Shown one piece after another: positions 1-6,327 of a stretch of DNA of 9,046 bases (positions are counted from its first letter, which is position 1; every line of letters starts with the position of its first letter). Position numbers and translations under genes: made by a program. Under the pieces are notes generated by a model, which saw only the letters and a list, made by a program, of their open reading frames with translations, did not search any database and was not told where the DNA came from. This stretch comes from Halobacteriales archaeon QH_10_65_19 (GTDB lineage: Archaea; Halobacteriota; Halobacteria; Halobacteriales; Haloarculaceae). Where the stretch lies: contig PXQK01000002.1 of assembly GCA_003022085.1 (NCBI GenBank), forward strand, positions 1-9,046. Reading direction: 5' to 3'.

Positions 1-96
1 GGCGTAGCGATCCACACGTTCGTCCCGCGCAGCCAGAGCACAGGCGTCGCAGCCGTCGACGTCTCTGGGCTTCTGTGCTGTCGACGAACGTGACAC
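1..96 (-). CDS. Possible start of a hypothetical protein, cut by the left edge
   Basis: A minus-strand frame is open from a GTG at 94-96 to the window edge (32 codons). The visible residues are fairly acidic and include a CxxC pair in the stretch DVDGCDACALAARDERVDRY. An AT-rich TATA-like stretch lies about 20-30 nt upstream, which would suit a leaderless haloarchaeal transcript. I do not recognise the family; the CxxC pair might bind zinc, but that is a guess. Plus-strand frames across these bases are also open, so the assignment rests on the acidic composition and the promoter-like upstream sequence only. The true start could differ. Confidence 0.3.
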   Translation of the reverse strand, partial: MSRSSTAQKPRDVDGCDACALAARDERVDRYA

Positions 97-103
97 TTCC
101 CCT

Positions 104-146
104 CTACAATCATATAATAATACTGATAAATAGAAGTACGTAAACA
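104..146 (-). promoter_or_regulatory. AT-rich promoter-like segment
   Basis: This short segment is far more AT-rich than its surroundings and contains ATATAATAATA (113-123) read on the plus strand. On the minus strand it gives a TATA-like element centred near 120, about 25 nt before the GTG at 96. That spacing fits archaeal TBP/TFB promoters of leaderless genes. It is inferred from composition and spacing only. Confidence 0.3.
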
Positions 147-173
147 GCCGGCCGGGTAACTGACAGAGGCAGA

Positions 174-214
174 GGACCGTAAGGAACCAGACGCAGTCTG
201 GTGATGAACGGTCC
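174..214. repeat. Nested hairpin I with GCA triloop
   Basis: The outer arms GGACCGT (174-180) and ACGGTCC (208-214) pair over 7 bp. Inside them, ACCAGAC (186-192) and GTCTGGT (196-202) pair over 7 bp around the triloop GCA (193-195). The two stems are separated by a symmetric, purine-rich 5/5 internal loop. All 14 stem pairs are Watson-Crick. No T-run follows on either strand, so it does not look like a classical terminator. It lies between the 3' end of the nitrile hydratase operon and the promoter-like segment to the left. Confidence 0.7.
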
Positions 215-236
215 GGACAACGCTGTCATCCGGTCC

Positions 237-281
237 GATACTGGCGGGCGAAAATCCGCAGGATTTTCGTCCGACAGTATC
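237..281. repeat. Long palindrome II with GCA triloop at the nitrile hydratase stop codon
   Basis: A 45-nt inverted repeat has arms of 21 nt (237-257 and 261-281) around the triloop GCA (258-260). Of 21 positions, 19 are Watson-Crick pairs, one is G-T (248/270) and one is a G/A mismatch (244/274). The central 9-bp stem CGAAAATCC/GGATTTTCG is perfect, and so are the outer 7 bp GATACTG/CAGTATC. Its right end overlaps the TGA of the nitrile hydratase alpha gene (280-282). It may stabilise or terminate that transcript, but no U-run follows on the minus strand. A dispersed palindromic element (REP or IS200/IS605-like end) is the alternative. Confidence 0.75.
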
Positions 282-1317
282 AGTGGTGTCGCTCGCCGGC
301 CACGAACTCCTCGGCGGTCCGGTCGCCGTTGGCGAACTCGCGGGCGCGGGCGTCGAGTTCGTGTCTCGTGACGGCTCCTGCATTGACGAGCAGACGCTCG
401 AGCGCGTCCTGCCACTGTTCGTAGTACCGCTTCTCGCTCGCTTCGGGCGAACTCGTGTCAAGAGCCGCCGACGCGCCGCCCGAGCCAGGGGAAGCCCCCT
501 CGACCGCTTCGACCGCCTCGACGGCGTCGATCAGCCGCTCCTGGAAGGCAGTCCAGTCGAACCCGTCGCCGCCGTCGTACAGCGCGACCGTGACGCCGAA
601 CGTCCGCGCCTGCCAGGGCGCCGCGAAGGTCAGCTCCGTCTCGAACCCGAGCAGCTCCGCGACCGCGTCGTCGTCGATCGCCTCGACTGCCTCGACCGGC
701 GTCCGCCCGCCGTCGGTGGCCGGCGCGTCGTCGATCCGTTCGACGCCGATCATCGCGTTACGCGTCACCAGCTCCCGGAGTTCGGCTTCGTCGTAGTCCT
801 CCGTGCCGGCGGGTCGCTGTGGGAGCACCATGTACCGGATCTCCGAACTGGAGTCCCAGACCTCGACTGTCACGTCGTCGTCGAGTTCGGTGCCGAACTC
901 GGCGAGCACCGAGCGGGGTTCACGGACGACCCGCGACCGGTAGGCGGGCGTCTTGTACCACGTCGGCGGGAGCCCGAGCATCGACCACGGGTAACACGAG
1001 CACAGCGTACACACGACGACGTTGTGCGTGTCGTCGGTGTTCTCCTTCACCGCGAGGTGATCGAGCCCGACGTCGAAGTCGAACTCCGCGACTGCGTCGG
1101 TTGCATCGTCGAGCAGCCGCTGTTTGAACGCCGGGTCGGTCCAGGCACGGGCGACGACTGTCGCCCCGTTCAGCGGCCCGATCTCCTCCTCGTAGGCTGC
1201 GATGGCCTCGTCGACCGCGTCCGTCGAGACGATTCCCTTCTCGACGAGCAACGACTGGACTGCCCGCACTCGCGCCCTGATCTCGTCGTGGTGATCGTGT
1301 CCGGACTCGTCAGTCAT
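280..1317 (-). CDS. nthA: Cobalt-type nitrile hydratase alpha subunit fused to activator domain
   Basis: This 345-residue protein holds the metal centre of nitrile hydratase, which hydrates nitriles to amides in the cytoplasm. The claw motif VCTLCSC is at residues 102-108; Thr in its second position is typical of cobalt enzymes (iron types have Ser). It is followed by YPWSMLGLPPTWYK, standard for the alpha family. The alpha domain ends near residue 205, which is about the usual full length. Residues 225-340 look like the separate activator (P14K/NhlE-type, related to the beta N-terminus): FAAPWQARTF (231-240), then YYEQWQDALERLL (298-310), with a Ser/Gly/Ala-rich insertion around 273-295. Order beta-alpha-activator is usual for cobalt operons, so a fusion of the last two genes is the simple reading. 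The ATG at 1317 was chosen because it overlaps the beta stop as ATGA. The N-terminus is His-rich. The alpha assignment is near certain; the activator assignment is from remembered family patterns. Confidence 0.93.
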   Translation of the reverse strand: MTDESGHDHHDEIRARVRAVQSLLVEKGIVSTDAVDEAIAAYEEEIGPLNGATVVARAWTDPAFKQRLLDDATDAVAEFDFDVGLDHLAVKENTDDTHNVVVCTLCSCYPWSMLGLPPTWYKTPAYRSRVVREPRSVLAEFGTELDDDVTVEVWDSSSEIRYMVLPQRPAGTEDYDEAELRELVTRNAMIGVERIDDAPATDGGRTPVEAVEAIDDDAVAELLGFETELTFAAPWQARTFGVTVALYDGGDGFDWTAFQERLIDAVEAVEAVEGASPGSGGASAALDTSSPEASEKRYYEQWQDALERLLVNAGAVTRHELDARAREFANGDRTAEEFVAGERHH

Positions 1318-2006
1318 GCGCCGTCCTCCGTGGCGGGCTCCAGGTACGGCTCCCAGAGGTCGATGTGAACGGTGTCGTCGGGCGTCTCGGCGTTGGACCC
1401 CCACAGCTCGTCGGCCTCGAATGCGACAGTGTACAGCGGCTCGGTCCGTTCCTCGCCGTGGGCGTTGGCGTCCGGAAACACGTGGTTCCCGTGAGAGGCG
1501 TCGACCTCGCCGGTCGCCCGCCGGACGTACCGCGGACAGCGCGTGTGCCCTGTCGGGTGGTCGTTCCAGACGCGGACCCGCTCGCCGGCGTCGAACTGCG
1601 GATCGGCTCCCGGTCGGTCGAACGACGCCGGCTGCTCGAACGTCTCCCGCATCCGGGTGGCTATCGCCGGATTCTCGGACTCGGGGACCAGCTCCGAGGG
1701 ATCGTCACGGGCGAGCGCCCGCTCGAAGGCCGCCTCGATCTCTGCCGCGGAGAGCACGCCAGCCTCGGTTGCGTTCCGTTCGAGGCTCGCGAGCCAGCGT
1801 TCGAAGTACGTCGCGTCGAGGTACGCCGCCGGGTCCATGCGCTCGATCCCGTAGCGGCTCTCGTCGACGTCGTAGACGCCCTCCGAGCGCGTCACGCGCA
1901 CCAGGCCGAACACGAGCCGTTCCCAGTCGGCGTGAAAGGGGGCGTCGTCCTCGACTGGGACCGGCCCGAAACCGTGCATCCCACCCATGTCGTGAACACC
2001 GTTCAT
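1314..2006 (-). CDS. nthB: Nitrile hydratase beta subunit
   Basis: This 230-residue protein is the partner of the alpha subunit in the alpha-beta nitrile hydratase. It starts with MNGVHDMGGMHGFGPV (1-16), the classic beta N-terminus, and carries RYGIERMDP (51-59), which probably includes one of the two conserved arginines that contact the oxidised claw cysteines. The C-terminal SH3-like barrel is seen in GHTRCPRYVRRATG (153-166), HGNHVFPDANAHG (172-184) and PLYTVAFEADELWG (190-203). The length matches the family. It is the first gene of the pair; its TGA overlaps the alpha ATG by 4 nt, implying translational coupling. A TATA-like element sits about 31 nt upstream. No amidase, cobalt transporter or aldoxime dehydratase is in the window. 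Confidence 0.97.
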   Translation of the reverse strand: MNGVHDMGGMHGFGPVPVEDDAPFHADWERLVFGLVRVTRSEGVYDVDESRYGIERMDPAAYLDATYFERWLASLERNATEAGVLSAAEIEAAFERALARDDPSELVPESENPAIATRMRETFEQPASFDRPGADPQFDAGERVRVWNDHPTGHTRCPRYVRRATGEVDASHGNHVFPDANAHGEERTEPLYTVAFEADELWGSNAETPDDTVHIDLWEPYLEPATEDGA

Positions 2007-2032
2007 GCCACGCCAGTTCGCGAGGTGTGGGC

Positions 2033-2041
2033 AAATATGTT
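2033..2041 (-). promoter_or_regulatory. TATA-like element of nthBA
   Basis: Read on the minus strand, ACATATTTG is centred near 2037. Transcription would then start near 2010, leaving a leader of only a few nucleotides before the nthB ATG at 2006. The FMN reductase gene ends 60 nt upstream on the same strand, so read-through from it is also possible. Confidence 0.4.
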
Positions 2042-2065
2042 TGGCCGGAAACCGCAGCGAACGGG

Positions 2066-2647
2066 TCAGTCGTCGGCGCCGACGTTCTGTTCGCTCGCGA
2101 AACAGGCCGGGTCAGGGTCGATCTGGGCGTACTCGACGGCGCGTACACCGAGCGTTTCGACGCGGTCGGCCATCTTCTCGTCGACGAACTCGCCGTCGTC
2201 GAACGCGTCGCTGGCGCTGGGGACCGCCGCCTGGTGGGGGAGTACCCACGCGTTCACTGCGCGACAGACTGACCGGAGGTGTTCGAGGGTCGTCGTTGGG
2301 AAGCTCCCGCCGGCGACGGCGAGCAGGCCGACCGTCGTGTTCTCGAACTCGTCGAAGCCGCAGTAGTCGAGGGCGTTCTTCAGCGGCGCCGCGTAGGAGC
2401 CGTGGTACATCGGCGAGCCAAGCAGCACGGCGTCAGCCCGCTGGATGTCTGCCCGGAGCCGCTCGGCGTCGCCTGCCTCCCGGCGGTCGGCGTCGAACAC
2501 CGGCAGGTCGTACTCCCGGAGGTCGAGGAGCGCCGTCGAAGCGCCACGCTCTCCTGCCGCCTCTAGGGCGTGGTCGAGGGCGATCCGCGTGTAGCTGGCG
2601 TCCCGGAGGCTGCCACAGACCCCGGCGACGTGTGGTAGCGTACTCAT
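2066..2647 (-). CDS. NADPH-dependent FMN reductase-family flavoprotein
   Basis: This 193-residue flavodoxin-like protein belongs to the NADPH-dependent FMN reductase family (SsuE, ArsH and azoreductase relatives). The phosphate-binding loop GSLRDASYTR (12-21) matches the family's GSxRxxSxxR pattern. GSPMYHGSYAAPLKNALDY (77-95) is the second flavin-contacting segment. It probably reduces FMN or a quinone or azo substrate with NAD(P)H in the cytoplasm; the true substrate cannot be read from sequence. Codons at the start read GTG-ATG-AGT, so GTG at 2650 or ATG at 2647 could be used; ATG is preferred. A TATA element 27-30 nt upstream implies a leaderless message. It lies directly upstream of nthBA, but no functional link is established. 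Confidence 0.9.
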   Translation of the reverse strand: MSTLPHVAGVCGSLRDASYTRIALDHALEAAGERGASTALLDLREYDLPVFDADRREAGDAERLRADIQRADAVLLGSPMYHGSYAAPLKNALDYCGFDEFENTTVGLLAVAGGSFPTTTLEHLRSVCRAVNAWVLPHQAAVPSASDAFDDGEFVDEKMADRVETLGVRAVEYAQIDPDPACFASEQNVGADD

Positions 2648-2672
2648 CACTACCCCGTTTGTCGCGCCGGTG

Positions 2673-2681
2673 TTTATATAT
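2673..2681 (-). promoter_or_regulatory. TATA box of the FMN reductase gene
   Basis: On the minus strand the sequence reads ATATATAAA, a strong archaeal TATA box centred near 2677. Initiation about 27 nt downstream falls at 2650, exactly on the GTG-ATG start, so the transcript is probably leaderless. Confidence 0.6.
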
Positions 2682-2954
2682 GGCGAGTGACAGTCTTTTC
2701 AGAGAACCGTTCGGCAATCAGCAGTCTGACCGCGTCATTCAGCGCGTGAACCGTTATCAGCGCGAACAGGTCCCGAAACCGCAGGCATTGTGGAGGGCTG
2801 TACGATCCAGAGCACCGACCCCCAGCTCCACATCCTTGAGCCACTCGATTGCGTCCCCTCTGATGGAGACTCGCTGAGAACTGTTCGTGCAGCTCATGTA
2901 CTACTCTGCGTCCGAAAGCCCGCCAGGGACGCTGATCGGTCGGTTGGCATGTGG
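2682..2954. other. Divergent intergenic region, no convincing gene
   Basis: About 270 nt lie between the promoters of the FMN reductase gene and pyrG. Frames are open on both strands, including a minus-strand frame (2674-3012) whose tail, DLFALITVHALNDAVRLL, looks protein-like. However, that frame overlaps the pyrG start, ends on the FMN reductase TATA box, and has a basic, cysteine-containing middle part unlike halophilic proteins. A plus-strand frame starting at 2680 is likewise basic. I see no tRNA, CRISPR or long inverted repeat. It could contain the remnant of a decayed gene. Confidence 0.35.
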
Positions 2955-2955
2955 G

Positions 2956-2970
2956 TCGAAACGGTTTTAG
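2956..2970 (+). promoter_or_regulatory. BRE/TATA promoter of pyrG operon
   Basis: TCGAAACGGTTTTAG contains a BRE-like CGAAA (2957-2961) and a TATA-like TTTTAG (2965-2970). The TATA centre is about 26 nt before the ATG at 2993, the spacing expected when the transcript begins at the start codon. This supports choosing 2993 rather than the in-frame upstream ATG at 2951. Confidence 0.6.
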
Positions 2971-2992
2971 TGGTGCCAGGCACACGGTCAGT

Positions 2993-4627
2993 ATGCCGAC
3001 GGAACCCGACACAGGCTACGACCCGAGTCTGGGGCGGAAGTTCATATTTGTCACGGGCGGGGTGATGTCCGGTCTCGGCAAGGGAATCACAGCGGCAAGT
3101 ACAGGCCGCCTGCTCGCGAACGCCGGCTTCGACGTGACTGCGGTCAAGATCGACCCCTACCTGAACGTCGACGCCGGGACGATGAACCCGTTCCAGCACG
3201 GCGAGGTGTACGTGCTCAAAGACGGCGGGGAGGTCGACCTCGACCTCGGGAACTACGAGCGCTTTCTCGACATCGACATGACCTCCGACCACAACGTGAC
3301 CACAGGGAAGGTCTACCGCCACGTCATCGAGAAGGAGCGGGCGGGCGACTACCTCGGTAAGACTGTCCAGATTATCCCCCACATCACCGATGACATCAAG
3401 CGCCGCGTCCGGGATGCTGCCGAGGGCAGCGACGTCTGCATCGTCGAGGTCGGTGGCACGGTGGGCGACATCGAAGGGATGCCGTACTTCGAGGCGCTGC
3501 GTCAGTTCGCCCACGAGGAGGACGACGAAGACATCCTCTACGCGCACGTGACACTTATTCCGTACTCGAAAAACGGCGAACAGAAGACGAAGCCGACACA
3601 ACACAGCGTCAAAGAGCTCCGGAGCATCGGCCTCCAGCCGGACATCGTCGTGGGCCGGTGTGTGGATCCGCTGGATTCACAGACGCGGGAGAAGATCGCG
3701 CTGTTCTGTGACGTGCCCCGCGACGCGGTGTTCTCGAACCCCGACGTCGAGGACATCTACCACGTCCCGCTGATGGTCGAGAACGAGGGCCTCGACGAGT
3801 ACGTCCTGGACCACCTGGATCTCGCCGACGAGGCGCTCCGGCCCGGCCAGCGGGATTCGGCGTGGCGCGAGCGGATCACCCGCGAGACGGAAAGCGAGGT
3901 GACTATTGCCCTGGTCGGTAAGTACGGCCTCGAAGACGCCTACATATCGGTGCACGAGGCGCTGAAACACGCCGGACTCGAACAGCGCGTCGACGTCGGG
4001 CGTGAGTGGATCCACGCGGAGAACCTCGCCGACGGCTACGACGGCTCACTCGACGACGTCGACGGCGTGGTTGTCCCCGGGGGGTTCGGTTCGCGGGGCA
4101 CCCAGGGGAAAATCGAAGCGATCCGGTACGCCCGCGAGAACGACGTTCCCTTCCTCGGGCTCTGTCTCGGCTTCCAGATGGCCGTCGTCGAGTTCGCGCG
4201 GAACGTCCTCGGGTTCGAGGCCGCCCACTCGGCGGAACTTGACGAGGGGACCCCACACCCGGTCATCGACCTGCTGCCCGAACAGGAGGGCCTCGACGAC
4301 ATGGGCGGCACGATGCGCCTGGGCACGCACGTCACCGAGATCGACCCGGGGACGGTGGCACACGACCTCTACGGCGCCACATCCTGCGAGGAGCGCCACC
4401 GCCACCGCTACGAGGTCAACCCCGACTACATCGAGGAGATCGAAGCCGCAGGGATGCTATTCTCTGGCACGTCCGGCCGGCGCATGGAGATCCTCGAACT
4501 GCCCGAGCACCCGTACTTCGTCGGGACGCAGTTCCACCCGGAGTTCCGGTCGCGACCCACGCGGGCGAGTCCGCCCTTCGTCGGGCTGCTCGATGCGGCC
4601 CACGCCCTGCAGGGGGATGAGTGCTGA
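2993..4627 (+). CDS. pyrG: CTP synthase
   Basis: This 544-residue enzyme makes CTP from UTP, ATP and glutamine, the last step of pyrimidine nucleotide synthesis. The N-terminal amidoligase domain carries the P-loop [11 protein letters not shown] (21-31), the substrate-binding stretch [20 protein letters not shown] (52-71) and [11 protein letters not shown] (151-161). The C-terminal class I glutaminase domain has PGGFGSRG, then GLCLGFQ with the nucleophile Cys391, and FHPEF with His515 and Glu517 completing the triad. Length equals that of bacterial PyrG (about 545), so the gene is intact. The ATG at 2993 fits a leaderless promoter; an upstream in-frame ATG at 2951 would lie before the TATA element. 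It shares one base with the guaAb start, implying a common transcript. Confidence 0.98.
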   Translation: MPTEPDTGYDPSLGRKFIFVTGGVMSGLGKGITAASTGRLLANAGFDVTAVKIDPYLNVDAGTMNPFQHGEVYVLKDGGEVDLDLGNYERFLDIDMTSDHNVTTGKVYRHVIEKERAGDYLGKTVQIIPHITDDIKRRVRDAAEGSDVCIVEVGGTVGDIEGMPYFEALRQFAHEEDDEDILYAHVTLIPYSKNGEQKTKPTQHSVKELRSIGLQPDIVVGRCVDPLDSQTREKIALFCDVPRDAVFSNPDVEDIYHVPLMVENEGLDEYVLDHLDLADEALRPGQRDSAWRERITRETESEVTIALVGKYGLEDAYISVHEALKHAGLEQRVDVGREWIHAENLADGYDGSLDDVDGVVVPGGFGSRGTQGKIEAIRYARENDVPFLGLCLGFQMAVVEFARNVLGFEAAHSAELDEGTPHPVIDLLPEQEGLDDMGGTMRLGTHVTEIDPGTVAHDLYGATSCEERHRHRYEVNPDYIEEIEAAGMLFSGTSGRRMEILELPEHPYFVGTQFHPEFRSRPTRASPPFVGLLDAAHALQGDEC

Positions 4628-5538
4628 TGGTCGACGTCGACACCTTCGTCGAGGAGAAGATCGACGAGATCGGATCAGCGGTCGGCGACGACAACGCGGT
4701 CATCGCGCTCTCGGGCGGCGTCGACTCCTCGACGGCCGCAGCGCTGGCCTACGAGGCTGTCGGAGACCAGCTTACGCCGGTCTACGTCGACACCGGGCTG
4801 ATGCGCAAAGGCGAGACCGAGCAAGTCCGGGAAACGTTCGCGTACATGGACTCGCTGCGGATCGTCGACGCCCGCGAGCGGTTCCTTGACGAGCTTTCGG
4901 GGGTCACCGATCCCGAACAGAAGCGCCACGCCATCGGCGAGCAGTTCATCCGGGAGTTCGAGACCGTCGCCCGCGACGTGGACGCCGACTACCTCGTCCA
5001 GGGGACTATTTATCCCGACCGCATCGAGAGCGAGGGGACGATCAAGTCCCACCACAACGTCGGGGGGCTGCCCGAGCGGATCGACTTCGAGGGGATCGTC
5101 GAGCCGATGCGGGACCTCTACAAGGACGAGGTCCGGGAGGTCGCCCGCGAACTCGACCTCGACATGTCCGAGCGGATGCCGTTCCCGGGACCGGGCCTGG
5201 CGGTGCGGATCCTCGGCGAGGTGACCGAGGAGAAACTCGCGGTTGCACGGGAAGCCAACCACGTGGTCGAGGAGGAACTGGTCGAGTACGAGCCCTGGCA
5301 GGCGCTGGCCGCGGTGATCGGGAAGGCGACAGGCGTGAAAGGCGACAACCGGGTCCACGGCTGGGTCGTGGCGGTACGGTCGGTCGAGTCCCGCGACGGG
5401 ATGACCGCCCGCGCCCAGGAGATCGACTGGGAGACCCTCCAGCGCATCCAGTCCCGGATCACCGGCGAGAACGAGACCGTCTCGCGGGTGGTGTACGACG
5501 TGACACACAAGCCGCCCGCGACGATCGAATACGAGTGA
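4627..5538 (+). CDS. guaAb: GMP synthase subunit B (ATP pyrophosphatase)
   Basis: This 303-residue subunit adenylates XMP and aminates it to GMP, using ammonia from a separate glutaminase subunit (GuaAa), as in archaea with split GMP synthetases. The PP-loop SGGVDSS is at 29-35. [14 protein letters not shown] and the terminal KPPATIEYE are diagnostic of GuaA C-terminal domains. The ATG at 4627 shares its A with the TGA of pyrG (TGATG), and a purine-rich GGGGGATGAG (4612-4621) lies just before it. A GTG at 4621 is a possible but less likely start. GuaAa is not in the window. Length is normal and no damage is visible. Together with pyrG it forms a glutamine-dependent nucleotide synthesis operon. 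Confidence 0.97.
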   Translation: MVDVDTFVEEKIDEIGSAVGDDNAVIALSGGVDSSTAAALAYEAVGDQLTPVYVDTGLMRKGETEQVRETFAYMDSLRIVDARERFLDELSGVTDPEQKRHAIGEQFIREFETVARDVDADYLVQGTIYPDRIESEGTIKSHHNVGGLPERIDFEGIVEPMRDLYKDEVREVARELDLDMSERMPFPGPGLAVRILGEVTEEKLAVAREANHVVEEELVEYEPWQALAAVIGKATGVKGDNRVHGWVVAVRSVESRDGMTARAQEIDWETLQRIQSRITGENETVSRVVYDVTHKPPATIEYE

Positions 5539-5559
5539 GTCCTACTGCAGTCCACTACA

Positions 5560-5880
5560 ATGAGTGATGCTATCGCCGTCGTCGCTGGTACCGACGACCA
5601 CGGAATCGCCGACGCGATCGCTGCTGAAGGGTTCGACGTCACGCGTGTCGACGTCGCCAACAGGCCCGCTCTGGAGGACGCGGGGGTCGTCAACGCGAGG
5701 ATGTACGTCCTCACCGAGGTCGAGCAGGCGACATCGATCTCGGTAGCGAAAGATCTGAATCCGGAGCTGAAGGTTGTGGTGTACGCCGACGGCTCGCTGC
5801 CGGACTTCGCGCGGGGTCAGGCCGACCTGATGCTCGACCCGGAGCTGTTCGAGCCGGCTGAGGTTGCTGCTGAACTGTAA
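5560..5880 (+). CDS. Small Rossmann-like haloarchaeal protein of unknown function
   Basis: This acidic 106-residue protein follows guaAb by 21 nt, with no promoter visible in the gap, so it is probably co-transcribed. Its layout recalls the NAD-binding TrkA-N/RCK fold: a first strand and turn AIAVVAGTDDHGIADAI, a second strand FDVTRVDVANRP, then MYVLTEVEQATSISVAKDLN and VVVYADGSLP. It lacks the usual GxGxxG loop, having AGTDDHG instead, so nucleotide binding is uncertain. From memory it resembles a short haloarchaeal family catalogued as DUF7126 and sometimes mislabelled as CTP synthetase because it lies near pyrG; this was not checked. A regulatory or nucleotide-sensing role in CTP/GMP synthesis is an inference from position only. 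Confidence 0.85.
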   Translation: MSDAIAVVAGTDDHGIADAIAAEGFDVTRVDVANRPALEDAGVVNARMYVLTEVEQATSISVAKDLNPELKVVVYADGSLPDFARGQADLMLDPELFEPAEVAAEL

Positions 5881-5912
5881 GAGTGACTCTCCCCCGCGGC
5901 GGGTTTCAGAGT
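5880..5912 (+). terminator. Inverted repeats after the pyrG-guaAb operon
   Basis: AGAGTGACTCT (5880-5890) is a perfect palindrome beginning at the last base of the TAA. A further AGAGT (5908-5912) can instead pair with ACTCT (5886-5890), enclosing CCCG-CGG-CGGG (5893-5903) followed by TTT. One of these stems may mark the operon end. No long U-tract follows, so termination is only a possibility. Confidence 0.3.
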
Positions 5913-5957
5913 GGTATAGATCCGCCTGATCGTTACATCTATTACATGCAGTTACAT
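5911..5957 (+). promoter_or_regulatory. Promoter and TTACAT repeats of the toxin-antitoxin cassette
   Basis: GGTATAGA (5912-5919 region) is a TATA-like element, placing a start site near 5943 and leaving a leader of about 25 nt. TTACAT occurs three times, at 5933-5938, 5942-5947 and 5952-5957, close to one helical turn apart. The last copy runs into the palindrome ATACGTAT (5956-5963). Repeats over the start site suit an autorepressor such as the winged-helix protein encoded next. The binding is inferred. Confidence 0.4.
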
Positions 5958-5967
5958 ACGTATCTCT

Positions 5968-6327
5968 ATGCCCATCGACATCGAACGGTTCGAGGAGGAT
6001 CCGGTCGACGAACTTCAGGCAGGCGGACGGACGAACGCAGAGAAAATCCTTGGATTCCTCGCATCGTCCCCCGACCAGGCGTACACGCCCAAAGAGATCC
6101 ACGAGGCAACCGGTGTCGCACGGGGGAGTGTCGGTGTTGTGCTCTCCCGCCTGGAGGACCGTGGACTCGTCCGGCACCGTGGCGAGTACTGGGCAATCGC
6201 CGACGTTGAGGATGTCGACAAAACGCTCAGTGCGATGGCGGCCGCGCGCGCGACGACCGACCAGTTCGGCCCGGAAGATCCCGACGAGTGGGGGCCAGGT
6301 GCGGCCGCGGAGACAGAGGACGAGTAG
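5968..6327 (+). CDS. Winged helix-turn-helix protein, probable antitoxin
   Basis: This 119-residue protein has a single winged helix-turn-helix domain at about 22-78. NAEKILGFLASSP forms the first helix, TPKEIHEATGV the second, ARGSVGVVLSRLEDRGLV the recognition helix, and RHRGEYWAI the wing. The C-terminal third (from about 92) is acidic and likely disordered, as in antitoxins that wrap their toxin. It resembles MarR/TrmB-like regulators. The PemK/MazF-like gene begins on the next base after its TAG, so the two form one translational unit. It probably represses its own promoter and neutralises the partner. A plain transcription factor is the alternative reading. The ATG at 5968 is the first start after the promoter. 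Confidence 0.82.
   Translation: MPIDIERFEEDPVDELQAGGRTNAEKILGFLASSPDQAYTPKEIHEATGVARGSVGVVLSRLEDRGLVRHRGEYWAIADVEDVDKTLSAMAAARATTDQFGPEDPDEWGPGAAAETEDE

Noticed and set aside
110..415. Minus-strand frame ending in a hydrophobic tail (AVYVLLFISIII)
   Set aside because: It overlaps the end of nthA, its body is Arg-rich low complexity, and the hydrophobic tail is just translation of the AT-rich segment.
498..531. Short 9-nt repeats as a CRISPR or regulatory array
   Set aside because: They lie inside nthA and encode an Ala-Val-Glu run; there are no spacers.
283..2366. Long plus-strand open frames opposite nthA and nthB
   Set aside because: They are Arg/Pro-rich mirror frames of high-GC genes, whereas the minus-strand proteins have diagnostic nitrile hydratase motifs.
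2740..2764. Direct repeat CAGCGCG in the FMN reductase/pyrG spacer
   Set aside because: Two copies of a GC-rich 7-mer 18 nt apart are expected by chance in such DNA.
2951..2992. Upstream in-frame ATG for pyrG
   Set aside because: It lies before the BRE/TATA element, which points to initiation at 2993; the extra residues do not look like PyrG.
4621..4626. GTG at 4621 as start of guaAb
   Set aside because: ATG at 4627 overlaps the pyrG stop as TGATG and gives the usual N-terminus; GTG cannot be excluded but is less likely.
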